Of a stretch of 64,000 nucleotides of DNA, positions 55,862 through 64,000 are shown piece after piece. The notes below the pieces were generated by a model. It was not told the DNA's origin and ran no database searches. It worked only from the letters and a program-made list of their open reading frames with translations. A program made the translations under genes and the position numbers. This stretch comes from Bacteroidales bacterium (GTDB lineage: Bacteria; Bacteroidota; Bacteroidia; Bacteroidales; F082): positions 1 through 64,000 of the forward strand of contig JAFYJV010000001.1 in assembly GCA_017537965.1 (NCBI GenBank), written 5' to 3'. Within the stretch, counting starts at the first letter, position 1, and each line of letters opens with the position of its first letter.

Positions 55862-58399
55862 TTATTTTTCGATGATGAGCTTTTCAACACGTTTTCCGCT
55901 TTCGCCGTTAAGATGCAGGAAATAGATGCCTTGCTGCAGTTGTTCAATGTTGAGTCGTATCTTTCCAAGGCCCTGTCCCGACAAAATGAGTTGGCCAAGG
56001 CTGTCGTGGAGTTCATAACGGATCCCACTGGCGGATTCAATGGTAACAATACCATAGGTCGGGTTGGGATAGACTTTTAGGGAATTGGCGTCATGCTCTT
56101 GGGCCGACCAGTTGCTGATGGTGACGGTGACTTCGCCTTGGACGCTGGTACCTTGGCCGTCGGTGACGGTGACGCGGTAGGTGGTCGTCGGTTCAACGGG
56201 AGTGGCCCTGGGTGTTGCACTGGTCGGGTCGTCAAGGGTCTCGGCGGGTTCCCAGTAATAGCTGTAATCGCCGTCGCCTCCGGTGACTTCCACTTCCAGT
56301 GTCGTCGTCTCGCCATAGTTGATAACCTCCGGTTCGGCAAAGACTTCAATCTCAAGAGGATCATAGGTAATGCCGACGCAATGCACGTTGGCGACCCATC
56401 CTGAATAATTGACTGAATAATCGGACGTAAACTGGAAGGTCAACGCACCATTGGCATTGGTGGCGGTCACTGTGGTAGGGTTGTTGCTGCCGTGGTATTG
56501 TCCGATCTGAGGTGCCGACGTCGATGTGCCGTCGTAGATATACAGGTAATCGTAGTTGCTCTCTGTGTCAAAACTATTGAACACGACCTCGAGGATGCCA
56601 CCAGTAGTGCCGGGCAAGAAAGTCATGGTAAGGTCTTTGCTGTTGCCGTAGTTGCTATTTGGGCCGCCGTCATCATAAAACATGGCATTGCAGGTGGTGA
56701 CGGTGCCGTTTTGCATGTTGTATGCCTCTACCACGGAGATGTAATTGGGCATATATTTGGTGTCGCTCTCGCCGTCGGCGTTGGTCACTGTGAGACGCAC
56801 GTCGTAAGTTCCTGGGGTGTTGTAGGTCACAGTGGGGTTCTGAGCTGTTGAAGTGGCAGGGGTGCCTCCCTCAAACTCCCATTCCCAACTCACCAGTTGA
56901 GCGCCCCAAGAATTATCAGTGAAATGGAGGGTGCCGCCGATGTTGATGGTGGTTGCATCCACAGTGAAATCGGCAACGATGCCTTCCAATGCCACCAATT
57001 GTGCGTTGATGTTGACAGTTTCGCCATCGGCCACAGTGACTTGTGTTTCGTAAGCCTCATAACCGTTTTTGGTGATTCTCACGTTGTAGGTGCCTGCCTT
57101 CACCGGACGGTGGAAGTCGCCGCCGGGAAGCTGCGTTGAAACCGTTGAATACTGGTCGTCGTGGCCCACCAAAGTAATGGTTGCACCTCCGATAGGAGCC
57201 TTTGACTCAGCGTCAACCACGGTACCGTGAATGCCATACAATACTTGATTTACGTATGCAAAGATGGCGTTTTTGTTGATGTTCCAAAAAGTGGGCATCT
57301 GGCTGCCATTGGGTAACTTGGTGCTCGAACATTCGATGGTTTCTTCGCGGCATTGTGCATAACCGTTCATGTAGTCTTGACGGCCTCCGCCAATCATATA
57401 CCATTGGGCTCCATTGGTGATACCGCTATTTGAGGTGTCATGCATGTAACTTGAATTGACGGCTCTGCATAGAGTCACATATTCACTGCTCACGAGTTGC
57501 CACCAAGCGTCGTCGGCATGGAGCGTATAGGTGTTGTCCCAGGGATAGTTCATCACTTCTGCACCGCCGTGATAGTTGGCGCCCATTACGAAGTTGTTAT
57601 CTTGTGCGAATTGCATGAACCATTCAGTCTCTTGTGCATAAGCTTCTCCATCGGGATGCTGGCCTCCATGAGGATCAGCGTAGTTGCGGTTCATATCGAC
57701 GCCGTTGGCGTTGTAACGAGTGGCACCGTTGACATTGTTGTTGCCGCCGTGGTAGGTTCCATCAGGGTTGGTGTTGGGGCCAATGTACAGATCGACGTTG
57801 TTGAGGATGTTGGCGCACTCGGGAAGATTGGGGTTCTCCAACAGATAGTCAATGAAACGGAGCATCAGCATCCAGCCTGTGGTCTCGTCACCATGGATGG
57901 TTGAGGTATAGAGGAACTTCGGCTTGCCGGTGCCATCGCCGTTGTTGATATGGGCGATCAAGATCTTTCGGCCGCTTGGAAGGGTTCCCAGTTCGATGAT
58001 CTCGCATTTGTCAGGATGGTTGGTGTGGAAGGCATACATCATGTCTTCGTAAGCGCTATAGGTCGGGTAGGCGTCCCAGTCGTATTCGGCCCGGTTGCTG
58101 CCGTCCCACATGGCAACATTCTCTAGCATTGAAGGTGGAGTGAGCAGGGTTACATGATAGCCGAGTTTCTTAAAGTTATTGAATTCTTTGTTGTTGGCGT
58201 ATGCGATGACGGCATTTCCATCGACATGGTCAACGGAAATCGTTCTTGCAATGGTGCCCAGGTCGTCGTTTCCGTTCAATTCAAAAGTGAAGTAATACTC
58301 GTTGCGTTGCTGCATGAGTTGTTTGAGTTCCTGTTGGCTTTTTTGAGCGAACAAGTTGCCGCAAATCAAGACGGCTAAAAGAATAAATAGTTTTTTCAT
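55862..58399 (-). CDS. Secreted M14 zinc carboxypeptidase with PKD, CUB-like and T9SS domains
   Basis: An 845-residue protein with a signal peptide (KKLFILLAVLICGNLFAQ). The M14 domain (about 105-385) has STIHGDETTGW (zinc His and Glu), PNTNPDGT and GVDMNRNY, and a late zinc His in ANYHGGAEVMNYPWD. A carboxypeptidase regulatory-like domain follows (about 390-475), then PKD (480-565), a CUB-like region (575-670) and a type A T9SS sorting domain (LKVYPNPTYGIVTIES to KLIIEK). It is probably a surface exopeptidase for protein or peptidoglycan-derived peptides. Confidence 0.85.
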   Translation of the reverse strand: MKKLFILLAVLICGNLFAQKSQQELKQLMQQRNEYYFTFELNGNDDLGTIARTISVDHVDGNAVIAYANNKEFNNFKKLGYHVTLLTPPSMLENVAMWDGSNRAEYDWDAYPTYSAYEDMMYAFHTNHPDKCEIIELGTLPSGRKILIAHINNGDGTGKPKFLYTSTIHGDETTGWMLMLRFIDYLLENPNLPECANILNNVDLYIGPNTNPDGTYHGGNNNVNGATRYNANGVDMNRNYADPHGGQHPDGEAYAQETEWFMQFAQDNNFVMGANYHGGAEVMNYPWDNTYTLHADDAWWQLVSSEYVTLCRAVNSSYMHDTSNSGITNGAQWYMIGGGRQDYMNGYAQCREETIECSSTKLPNGSQMPTFWNINKNAIFAYVNQVLYGIHGTVVDAESKAPIGGATITLVGHDDQYSTVSTQLPGGDFHRPVKAGTYNVRITKNGYEAYETQVTVADGETVNINAQLVALEGIVADFTVDATTINIGGTLHFTDNSWGAQLVSWEWEFEGGTPATSTAQNPTVTYNTPGTYDVRLTVTNADGESDTKYMPNYISVVEAYNMQNGTVTTCNAMFYDDGGPNSNYGNSKDLTMTFLPGTTGGILEVVFNSFDTESNYDYLYIYDGTSTSAPQIGQYHGSNNPTTVTATNANGALTFQFTSDYSVNYSGWVANVHCVGITYDPLEIEVFAEPEVINYGETTTLEVEVTGGDGDYSYYWEPAETLDDPTSATPRATPVEPTTTYRVTVTDGQGTSVQGEVTVTISNWSAQEHDANSLKVYPNPTYGIVTIESASGIRYELHDSLGQLILSGQGLGKIRLNIEQLQQGIYFLHLNGESGKRVEKLIIEK

Positions 58400-58418
58400 C
58401 TTGTTATCTTAATTGTCT

Positions 58419-59303
58419 CTATATTCTAAATTCATAATTCTTAATTCTTAATTCTTCAACAATGTCGGCTTCCACCTTTTCGTTCACTGGAACCAAAGGC
58501 AGACGCAACACGTTCTTGCACAATCCCATGTGGCTCATCAGGCATTTGATGCCGGCGGGATTGCCGTCGGCAAAGATGAGTTGGTTCATGCGGAGCATCA
58601 CGAAGTGCAGCCGCAGGGCTTCTTCGGTGCGTTTTTCCTTAATGGCTTTCATCATGTCGGCGAAAGGCTTGATGTAGGCGTTGGCGGCAACCGAAATAAC
58701 ACCTTTGGCGCCAAGCGCCATCATGGGTTGGGTGATGCCGTCGTCGCCGGAAAGCACATCGAAGTCGGCAGGCTTGTCGCGAAGGATCTCCATGATCTGC
58801 ATGAGGTTGCCGGAGGCTTCCTTGACGGCGACGATGTTGGGGTGCTTGGCCAGTTCCACGCATGTGGAGGCTTGCAGGTTGACGCCAACGCGACCAGGTA
58901 CGTTGTAAAGGATCACCGGGACGGGGCTGGCGTCGGCGATGGCTTCGAAATGCGCTTTCATGCCGCGCTGGTTGGGCTTGTTATAGTAAGGCACTACGGT
59001 CAAGATGCCGTTGATGCCTGTGAAATCTTGTGTATGGATCTGTTCGATGACCGCTTGGGTGTTGTTTCCACCCAGTCCGAGCAGAACGGGAAGCCGCTTG
59101 GCGTTGGCTTTCAAGATGGTGCTCACCACTTGCTTTTTCTCTTCCGAAGAGAGGGTGGGGGCCTCTGAAGTGGTGCCTAGGGCGACGAGGAAGTCGGCTC
59201 CTCCTTCGATGACGTGGTTGACGATGCGTTCCAATGCGACGAAGTCAACGGACTTGTCTTCGTTGAAAGGCGTGATCAATGCAATGCCTGTACCTTTGAA
59301 CAT
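58419..59303 (-). CDS. dapA: 4-hydroxy-tetrahydrodipicolinate synthase
   Basis: A 294-residue class I aldolase of lysine and diaminopimelate biosynthesis: GTTSEAPTLSSEEK (pyruvate loop), VPVILYNVPGRVGVN (Tyr of the catalytic triad) and IVAVKEASGNLMQ (Schiff-base Lys). The last nine residues (RIKNYEFRI) are encoded by an intergenic-type AATTCTTAATTC repeat, so the normal C-terminus has been extended into the spacer. The M14 peptidase gene follows 19 bases later. Confidence 0.92.
   Translation of the reverse strand: MFKGTGIALITPFNEDKSVDFVALERIVNHVIEGGADFLVALGTTSEAPTLSSEEKKQVVSTILKANAKRLPVLLGLGGNNTQAVIEQIHTQDFTGINGILTVVPYYNKPNQRGMKAHFEAIADASPVPVILYNVPGRVGVNLQASTCVELAKHPNIVAVKEASGNLMQIMEILRDKPADFDVLSGDDGITQPMMALGAKGVISVAANAYIKPFADMMKAIKEKRTEEALRLHFVMLRMNQLIFADGNPAGIKCLMSHMGLCKNVLRLPLVPVNEKVEADIVEELRIKNYEFRI
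58421..58456. repeat. ATTCTTAATTCTTAATTCT spacer repeat, partly coding
   Basis: A/T/C-rich tandem tract between dapA and the M14 peptidase gene that also encodes the end of dapA on the minus strand. Confidence 0.7.
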
Positions 59304-59343
59304 GGTTTTTGTTCTTGTTTTGATAATAAACTGGTTTGAATTG

Positions 59344-59877
59344 TTAATTCCCTGACAGGGCTTGTAAGTAATCGTAAAGCACCTTGATGTCGTTGACGGG
59401 GTCGGAATCCTTACCGCTGTCGATGATCAGGTCGTAGATGCCGTAGTGGTCGCTTTTCTGGAAGCTGACTCTGAAGCTGGCGTTGGGCAAAGTCGCCATG
59501 TAGTCGCCAATGTCAGCATGTTTTTTCGCCATGTTGACGAGGAGATGGGTCATGGGCAGTTTCTTGATCTCCTCTTGCTTTTCGGCGGTAAGCACCTTCA
59601 TGAAACCGAAGTCTTGTGTGGTCACCTCGCAGTATTGGTCGCTCCGCAGCATGTCGTCGGAGGCTTTCTCGGTGATGATGATGAATCTTGACCGGGTGAT
59701 GCCGAAGACACTCTTGATGCGTTCCTCTATGGCTCTGACGTTCTGTTTGTCCAGGTCTTCGATGATCAGGATGATGGAGTTGAGCCGCTCGAAGTCGGGC
59801 ATCCTGCATCCTTTCTTGTCGGCGATGAACTGGTCGATAGAACGATTCAGAATCTTATATTTCAGTTTTTCAAACAT
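59344..59877 (-). CDS. DUF6913-like protein
   Basis: A 177-residue protein with a Lys-rich N-terminus (FEKLKYKILNRSIDQFIADK), strand SIILIIEDLDKQNVRAIEER and a C-terminal YDLIIDSGKDSDPVNDIKVL. It fits DUF6913, a Bacteroidota family of unknown function often next to dapA. It has a minus-strand -7 box TATTTTTG at 59912-59905 and is divergent from the MBL gene at 59958. Confidence 0.65.
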   Translation of the reverse strand: MFEKLKYKILNRSIDQFIADKKGCRMPDFERLNSIILIIEDLDKQNVRAIEERIKSVFGITRSRFIIITEKASDDMLRSDQYCEVTTQDFGFMKVLTAEKQEEIKKLPMTHLLVNMAKKHADIGDYMATLPNASFRVSFQKSDHYGIYDLIIDSGKDSDPVNDIKVLYDYLQALSGN

Positions 59878-59934
59878 TCTTTTCGTGATGAAGAATTAAT
59901 TTTGCAAAAATAACGATTTCCACCTATTTAATAT

Positions 59935-59942
59935 TATTTTTG
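59935..59942 (+). promoter_or_regulatory. -7 promoter box TATTTTTG
   Basis: 16 nt before the ATG at 59958. A TTG start at 59940 would fall inside the box and is rejected. Confidence 0.6.
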
Positions 59943-59957
59943 CGCAAAAAATTGCAG

Positions 59958-60722
59958 ATGTTAATAACGGTATTGGGAAGCGGTACCTCTCAGGGAGTCC
60001 CGGTGATCGGATGTCAATGTCCTGTGTGTCAGTCAACAGATCCACGTGACAAGCGCACGCGCACCTCGTTGTTGATCCGTACCGACCAAGTCACTGTGGC
60101 CGTTGACGCTGGCCCTGACTTCCGTCAGCAGATGTTGCGTGAAGGGATCAGCCGGCTTGACGCGGTGTTCATTACCCACGAGCATAAGGACCATATCGGG
60201 GGACTTGACGATGTCAGGCCGTTTATTTTCAACCAAGACAACCGTCCCATGCCTTTGTTCGTTTCGGAGACCGCTTTGCCTGAGATCAAGAGGGAGTTCT
60301 CCTATGCCTTTTCTGATCATCTGTATCCAGGCGCCCCGACCTATGAGGTGCATCTCATCGACGAGACCCCGTTCACGTTCGGCGACCTCTATGTGGAGCC
60401 GATCCGTCTCAAGCATTTCACGCTTACCAGCTATGCTTTCCGCATAGGACGTTTCGCATACGTCACCGACTTCAACGAGATTTCCGATGCCGCCTTGGCA
60501 CGTCTTCAAGGAGTCGAGTATATGGTTATCGAGGCCTTGGGAAGACGCAATCATTATTCGCACATCAACCTGAAGCAAGCGGTGCAGATTGCAACGGATC
60601 TGGGCGTCCGCAAGGCATGGTTCACCCATTGCAGCCATCATATAGGAAAGGCAGTGGATGTGAATGCGGAACTTCCTGACAATATGATGCTTGCCTACGA
60701 CGGACTCAGTTTCGAAGTCTGA
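59958..60722 (+). CDS. PhnP-like MBL-fold hydrolase
   Basis: A 254-residue metallo-beta-lactamase-fold protein with VLGSGTSQGVPVIGCQCPVC (N-terminal Cys motif of the PhnP/tRNase Z-like group), FITHEHKDHIGGLDDVRPF (HxHxDH), VTDFNEI and FTHCSHHIG. PhnP cleaves cyclic ribose phosphates; related proteins act as phosphodiesterases. The Bacteroidota members are usually annotated only as MBL hydrolases, and no C-P lyase genes are near. Confidence 0.8.
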   Translation: MLITVLGSGTSQGVPVIGCQCPVCQSTDPRDKRTRTSLLIRTDQVTVAVDAGPDFRQQMLREGISRLDAVFITHEHKDHIGGLDDVRPFIFNQDNRPMPLFVSETALPEIKREFSYAFSDHLYPGAPTYEVHLIDETPFTFGDLYVEPIRLKHFTLTSYAFRIGRFAYVTDFNEISDAALARLQGVEYMVIEALGRRNHYSHINLKQAVQIATDLGVRKAWFTHCSHHIGKAVDVNAELPDNMMLAYDGLSFEV

Positions 60723-60837
60723 ATTTTCCCCACTTTTCTTGTCTCATGATGTTGGACCGTTGCGATCCATTTCATGCTGTTGATGAAAATATTTTCAAAT
60801 ATTTTTGTTATTTTACTTGTATTATTGAAAAAAGTGC

Positions 60838-60845
60838 TATTTTTG
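60838..60845 (+). promoter_or_regulatory. -7 promoter box TATTTTTG
   Basis: 24 nt before the ATG at 60870. Confidence 0.55.
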
Positions 60846-60869
60846 TGTCGTTTTTAGAGTTGATTTAAA

Positions 60870-61103
60870 ATGGAATCAAAGTCTATTCATGTAGGTCACA
60901 TGTTGGAACTGGAAATGCTCCGACAAGACAAGAAGGTTGCATGGCTCGCCCGTGAAGTGAACCGCGAAAAAAGCAGCATCTATAAAATGTTTGCCCGAAA
61001 CAGTTTGGATGTGTGGATGCTCATCCGCATCAGCCAGCTGCTGAAGCATGATTTCTTCAAGGACATCTCCACTACCGTGTTTGGAGAACAAGGACTTGAC
61101 TGA
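60870..61103 (+). CDS. Small HTH-like protein
   Basis: A 77-residue protein with an XRE-like helix-turn-helix: MLELEMLRQDKKVAWLAREV, NREKSSIYKMFARNSLDVWM and a third helix LIRISQLLKHDFFKD. It is very similar in form to short XRE-like proteins common in Bacteroidota genomes. No partner gene follows. It ends 60 bases before a strong terminator. Confidence 0.65.
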   Translation: MESKSIHVGHMLELEMLRQDKKVAWLAREVNREKSSIYKMFARNSLDVWMLIRISQLLKHDFFKDISTTVFGEQGLD

Positions 61104-61164
61104 ATACAACCCTGAAGATTGTAAGCATTGTTATAATCAATTTGGTTCGTTTGTATCTCGACCG

Positions 61165-61202
61165 ACTGGATGCTGCAGTGATGCCCCATCCAGTTTTTTT
61201 TC
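61165..61202 (+). terminator. Rho-independent terminator
   Basis: Arms ACTGGATG (61165-61172) and CATCCAGT (61187-61194) followed by eight T. It ends the transcript of the small HTH gene. Confidence 0.85.
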
Positions 61203-61239
61203 TGAAGCCGCATACTTATGTAGCGGTTTTTGCCAAATG

Positions 61240-62493
61240 TTACATGTTTAATGTAATTTTTTTTGTGTCAAGCTCCTTGGGATAGCAGATGAAGTGCTTT
61301 ACCACGGGTTGTGAGAGCACCGAGATGTTGAGTTGGTCGGAGGCCTCGCTGATGTCTTTAATGGTGCCGTCCTTGTACAAGATGTTGATGGCGGGTTTCT
61401 TGGGGTGATAGGCATGGTTGGACGAGACGCCCTGTAACAGCATGAAACTGGCATCGTAGAGGCTGATGCCGTACATCGTGGCGATGCGATGCAGTATGTC
61501 GTCCACGTAGTTGGGATCGAAGGGGTCCTGCGAGATCTCTATCCTGAATAGGTGTCGGTTGACCAGCCGTTGGCACAAGGTGCTGAGCACGAAGTCGGGA
61601 TCGTTGCACCAGAGTTTTACTGCCGTCATCACATCGTAGTCGTCGAGTTTCGCAAACTGCTCCAACATCTCATCTAAATCATCAGTGTTTTCAAGGGTTC
61701 CCTTGCGTTTCAGGAAATATGACAAGGAGGGCGTGGCTGGAAGTGGACGCTCCTGGCTGATGAGCCGAGCCCGCTTCAAGATCTCACGTAACATGTATTC
61801 AGCGCTTAGAACCGTCTTGTGCATGTAAACCTGCCAGTACATGATGCGGCGCGCTACGAGGAAACTCTCCACCGAATAGATGCCCTTGGCCTCGATGGCC
61901 AAGGAGTTGTCAACCACCTCCATCATGTCGAGCAGACGCTCAGCGTTGACATTGCCTTCCGCCACGCCGGTGAAGAAGCTGTCGCGTTTCAAGTAGTCGA
62001 TGCGGTCCACGTCCAACTGGCTGGAGACCAGTTTGCTGAGGAATCCCTTCTCGTAGGTGCCTGTGAAGATCCTGATGGCAAGGTCGAGCCTGCCGGGATG
62101 GATCTCGTTGAACTTCTTCATGATCATCAGCGACAAATCCTCATGGGTGATGCCCTGGACGATGCTGTTTTCCAACGTATGCGAGAAAGGTCCGTGCCCG
62201 CTGTCGTGCAGCAGGATGGCCAGTGAAGCAGCCTCCATCTCCTCGTCGCTGATGTCGTAGCCTTTGCCTCGGAGAAGGTAGATCGCCCTTCGCATCAAGT
62301 GCATGGTGCCAAGGCTGTGTGCGAAACGCGTGTGCAAGGCACTTGGATAGACCAAGTTGGTCAGGCTGACCTGCTTGATGCGTCTTAGCCGTTGGAAATA
62401 AGGGTGCTCGATGATGTCGAAATGCAACTCGTCGGGGATGCCGACAAACCCGTAAATGGGATCGTTGAAGATTTTTTTCTTGTTCGTTTCCAT
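61240..62493 (-). CDS. HD-domain phosphohydrolase
   Basis: A 417-residue HD protein of the SAMHD1/dGTPase-like group: LVYPSALHTRFAHSLGTMHL (first metal His), AILLHDSGHGPFSHTLEN (HD motif), then LDVDRIDYLKRDSFFTGV (last metal Asp). The helical C-terminal part is long. It may hydrolyse (d)NTPs, but this is not certain for the Bacteroidota group. The minus-strand -7 box TAGTTTTG (62505-62498) ends only five bases before the ATG, so the transcript is probably leaderless. It is divergent from porX. Confidence 0.85.
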   Translation of the reverse strand: METNKKKIFNDPIYGFVGIPDELHFDIIEHPYFQRLRRIKQVSLTNLVYPSALHTRFAHSLGTMHLMRRAIYLLRGKGYDISDEEMEAASLAILLHDSGHGPFSHTLENSIVQGITHEDLSLMIMKKFNEIHPGRLDLAIRIFTGTYEKGFLSKLVSSQLDVDRIDYLKRDSFFTGVAEGNVNAERLLDMMEVVDNSLAIEAKGIYSVESFLVARRIMYWQVYMHKTVLSAEYMLREILKRARLISQERPLPATPSLSYFLKRKGTLENTDDLDEMLEQFAKLDDYDVMTAVKLWCNDPDFVLSTLCQRLVNRHLFRIEISQDPFDPNYVDDILHRIATMYGISLYDASFMLLQGVSSNHAYHPKKPAINILYKDGTIKDISEASDQLNISVLSQPVVKHFICYPKELDTKKITLNM

Positions 62494-62517
62494 GCCGCAA
62501 AACTACAATATTATTCT

Positions 62518-62525
62518 TATATTTG
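62518..62525 (+). promoter_or_regulatory. -7 promoter box TATATTTG of porX
   Basis: 61 nt before the ATG at 62587, in the gap shared with the divergent HD gene. Confidence 0.55.
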
Positions 62526-62586
62526 CGTTTCATTAAAGAATCATTTGAATCTTTAATCACAATTCTTAAAAACAAGAGATCTAAAT

Positions 62587-64000
62587 ATGGATACTACCAT
62601 CCTTTGGGCTGACGATGAGATTGATCTGTTGAAGCCCCATATTTTGTTTTTGCAGCAGAAAGGCTATGAAGTGGTGACTGCCAACAGCGGCTCGGATGCC
62701 ATCGATTTGGTCAGGGAACGTCATTTCGACATTGTCTTTCTCGATGAACAGATGCCAGGCGTTAGCGGCATCGAGGCCCTTGAGGTCATCAAGCGTGAAT
62801 ATCCCAATCTTCCAGTGGTGATGATCACCAAAAGTGAAGAGGAGCGTATCATGGAAGACGCCATCGGCTCCAACATCGCCGACTATCTTATCAAGCCGGT
62901 CAATCCCAACCAGATACTGCTTTCGTTGAAACGCAACCTTGACAATAAGAAACTGCGCGAAGAAAAGACCTCGATTGGCTACCAGCAGGAGTTCGGCAAG
63001 ATCTCGATGGCAATAAACAACAACCTCGACTTCAATGCGTGGATTGACGTGTATAAGAATCTGGTCCGGTGGGAGCTGGATCTGCAGAAGTCAACCGACA
63101 ATGGCATCAAGAGCATTTTGGCGGATCAAAAGCAGGAAGCCGACGCCATCTTCACCCGCTATGTGGAACGCAACTACATCGACTGGATACAAGGCCGCTC
63201 CGAAAAACCGGTGATGTCGCATACCCTTGTCCGTGATAAAGTGTTGCCTCGACTTACTGATGACGACAAGCCGATGTTCCTGATCGTGATCGACAACCTC
63301 CGTTACGACCAATGGAAGGCCATCCAGCCAATCATCGAGCAGTATTTCCGTGTGACATCCGATGATGTCTATTACAGCGTTTTGCCCACGACAACCCAAT
63401 ATGCCCGTAACGCCTTGTTCGCTGGACTGATGCCGCTTGAGATCCGTCGTCGCTATCCGAAATGGTGGGTCGATGAAGAGGACGAGGGCACCAAGAACCA
63501 GTTTGAGGGTGAGTTGTTTGGGGAGCAGCTGAAACGTTTTGGCAAGAATATCAAATACTCTTATAACAAGGTGCTGAACCTTCAGGCTGGGAAGAAGCTT
63601 TATGAACAGATGTCGAACTTGATGCAGAACAAGATCAACATCATCGTTTACAACTTCGTTGACATGCTCTCCCATGCGCGTACTGAGATGGAGATCATCC
63701 GTGAGTTGGCCGACGACGAGGAGGCTTACCGTTCGCTGATGTATTCGTGGTTTGAGCACTCCAGCCTTTTGGATATGATGCGTTTCATTGCCGACAAAGG
63801 TTGCGACATGATCGTCACCACCGACCATGGCTCCACTTTCGTCAAGAATCCTGTACGGATCCTCGGCGACAGGGAAGTCAACACCAACTTGCGCTACAAG
63901 TACGGCAAAAACCTGAAATACAATGCCAAAGAGGTCTTCGAAGTGAAGGATCCCGAGAAGATTTTCCTTCCAAAGATCAACTTGAGTACCACATACGTGT
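62587..64000 (+). CDS. porX: PorX-type response regulator with PglZ domain, 3' end cut by window
   Basis: The open frame runs from ATG 62587 past the window edge (471 codons visible, normally about 515). Residues 1-120 form a receiver domain: ILWADDEIDLL, phospho-acceptor Asp53 (IVFLDEQMPG) and VVMITKS. After a helical linker, residues about 200 onward form a PglZ/alkaline-phosphatase-like domain: FLIVIDNLRYDQWKAIQPII (metal Asp and Asn), YYSVLPTTTQYARNALFAGL (catalytic Thr) and VTTDHGSTFVK (metal Asp, His). PorX with PorY controls T9SS genes, consistent with the T9SS substrates encoded in this window. Confidence 0.9.
   Translation, partial: MDTTILWADDEIDLLKPHILFLQQKGYEVVTANSGSDAIDLVRERHFDIVFLDEQMPGVSGIEALEVIKREYPNLPVVMITKSEEERIMEDAIGSNIADYLIKPVNPNQILLSLKRNLDNKKLREEKTSIGYQQEFGKISMAINNNLDFNAWIDVYKNLVRWELDLQKSTDNGIKSILADQKQEADAIFTRYVERNYIDWIQGRSEKPVMSHTLVRDKVLPRLTDDDKPMFLIVIDNLRYDQWKAIQPIIEQYFRVTSDDVYYSVLPTTTQYARNALFAGLMPLEIRRRYPKWWVDEEDEGTKNQFEGELFGEQLKRFGKNIKYSYNKVLNLQAGKKLYEQMSNLMQNKINIIVYNFVDMLSHARTEMEIIRELADDEEAYRSLMYSWFEHSSLLDMMRFIADKGCDMIVTTDHGSTFVKNPVRILGDREVNTNLRYKYGKNLKYNAKEVFEVKDPEKIFLPKINLSTTYV

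Noticed and set aside
61104..61239. tRNA or other RNA gene in the gap before the HD gene
   Set aside because: The only clear structure is a terminator hairpin; no cloverleaf could be drawn.

Overview
The window is chromosomal DNA of a Bacteroidota bacterium, most likely order Bacteroidales. The evidence is the many -7 boxes of the form TAnnTTTG (often TATCTTTGC or TACCTTTGC) just upstream of genes, the rarity of strong Shine-Dalgarno sites, several secreted proteins with a type IX secretion (T9SS) C-terminal sorting domain, T9SS genes (a PorX-type regulator and a DUF4835/PorD-type protein), and typical families such as TPR-HTH regulators, LytTR and DUF4159. I cannot name a genus. No rRNA, tRNA or CRISPR array was recognised.

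Positions 1-23.6 kb are a patchwork of short operons, mostly on the plus strand: a ClbS-like protein and an SMR efflux subunit; a TPR-HTH regulator next to a T9SS adhesin; a Crp/Fnr-linked redox cluster (two ferredoxins, DUF2249, DUF1858) around two matching palindromes; a GNAT/oxidoreductase pair; an organoarsenical resistance operon (arsR, arsE, arsF, arsG, arsP-like permease) with two identical-type ArsR palindromes; a PPOX protein, SirTM-type sirtuin and zinc macrodomain (ADP-ribosylation switch); glutathione peroxidase with a MarR regulator; DUF362 plus flavodoxin lipoproteins; a second SMR; a TetR-like regulator divergent from a redox/hydrolase operon; MerR, a gene remnant and a metallo-hydrolase.

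Positions 23.6-32.4 kb run on the minus strand and look like a defence island: MmeI/YeeA-like DNA methyltransferase, SF2 helicase and GIY-YIG protein in one operon, then a separately promoted AT-rich DUF4209-like protein and a NYN-domain RNase. A roughly 113-nt imperfect hairpin lies upstream of the methyltransferase, and a roughly 105-nt structured leader or small RNA ending in a terminator lies upstream of the NYN gene.

Positions 32.7-37.6 kb return to plus-strand accessory genes, including near-copies of the ClbS and GNAT genes seen earlier, a polyvalent-kinase-like gene, a split AT-rich reading frame, a second flavodoxin lipoprotein, an MbnP-like lipoprotein and a PhzF remnant. Positions 37.6-43.1 kb hold hypB, a large FAD/Fe-S oxidoreductase, hypA and two membrane proteins. 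Positions 43.1-64 kb are mostly conserved genes: a T9SS adhesin, LytTR regulator, double GNAT, argS, rsmE, DUF4159, recN, porD, rpoZ, bamD, an M14 peptidase, dapA, DUF6913, an MBL hydrolase, an HD hydrolase and porX (cut by the window end).

The most striking feature is a family of 17 near-identical 29-31 nt hairpins, all in plus orientation, following plus-strand genes between 0.8 and 43.1 kb. Most have a T-run, and about ten are followed directly by a TAnnTTTG promoter box for the next gene, so one element appears to end one transcription unit and start the next. A second family of A/T/C-rich short tandem repeats fills many gaps inside operons, and in at least two places it is translated as part of a protein.
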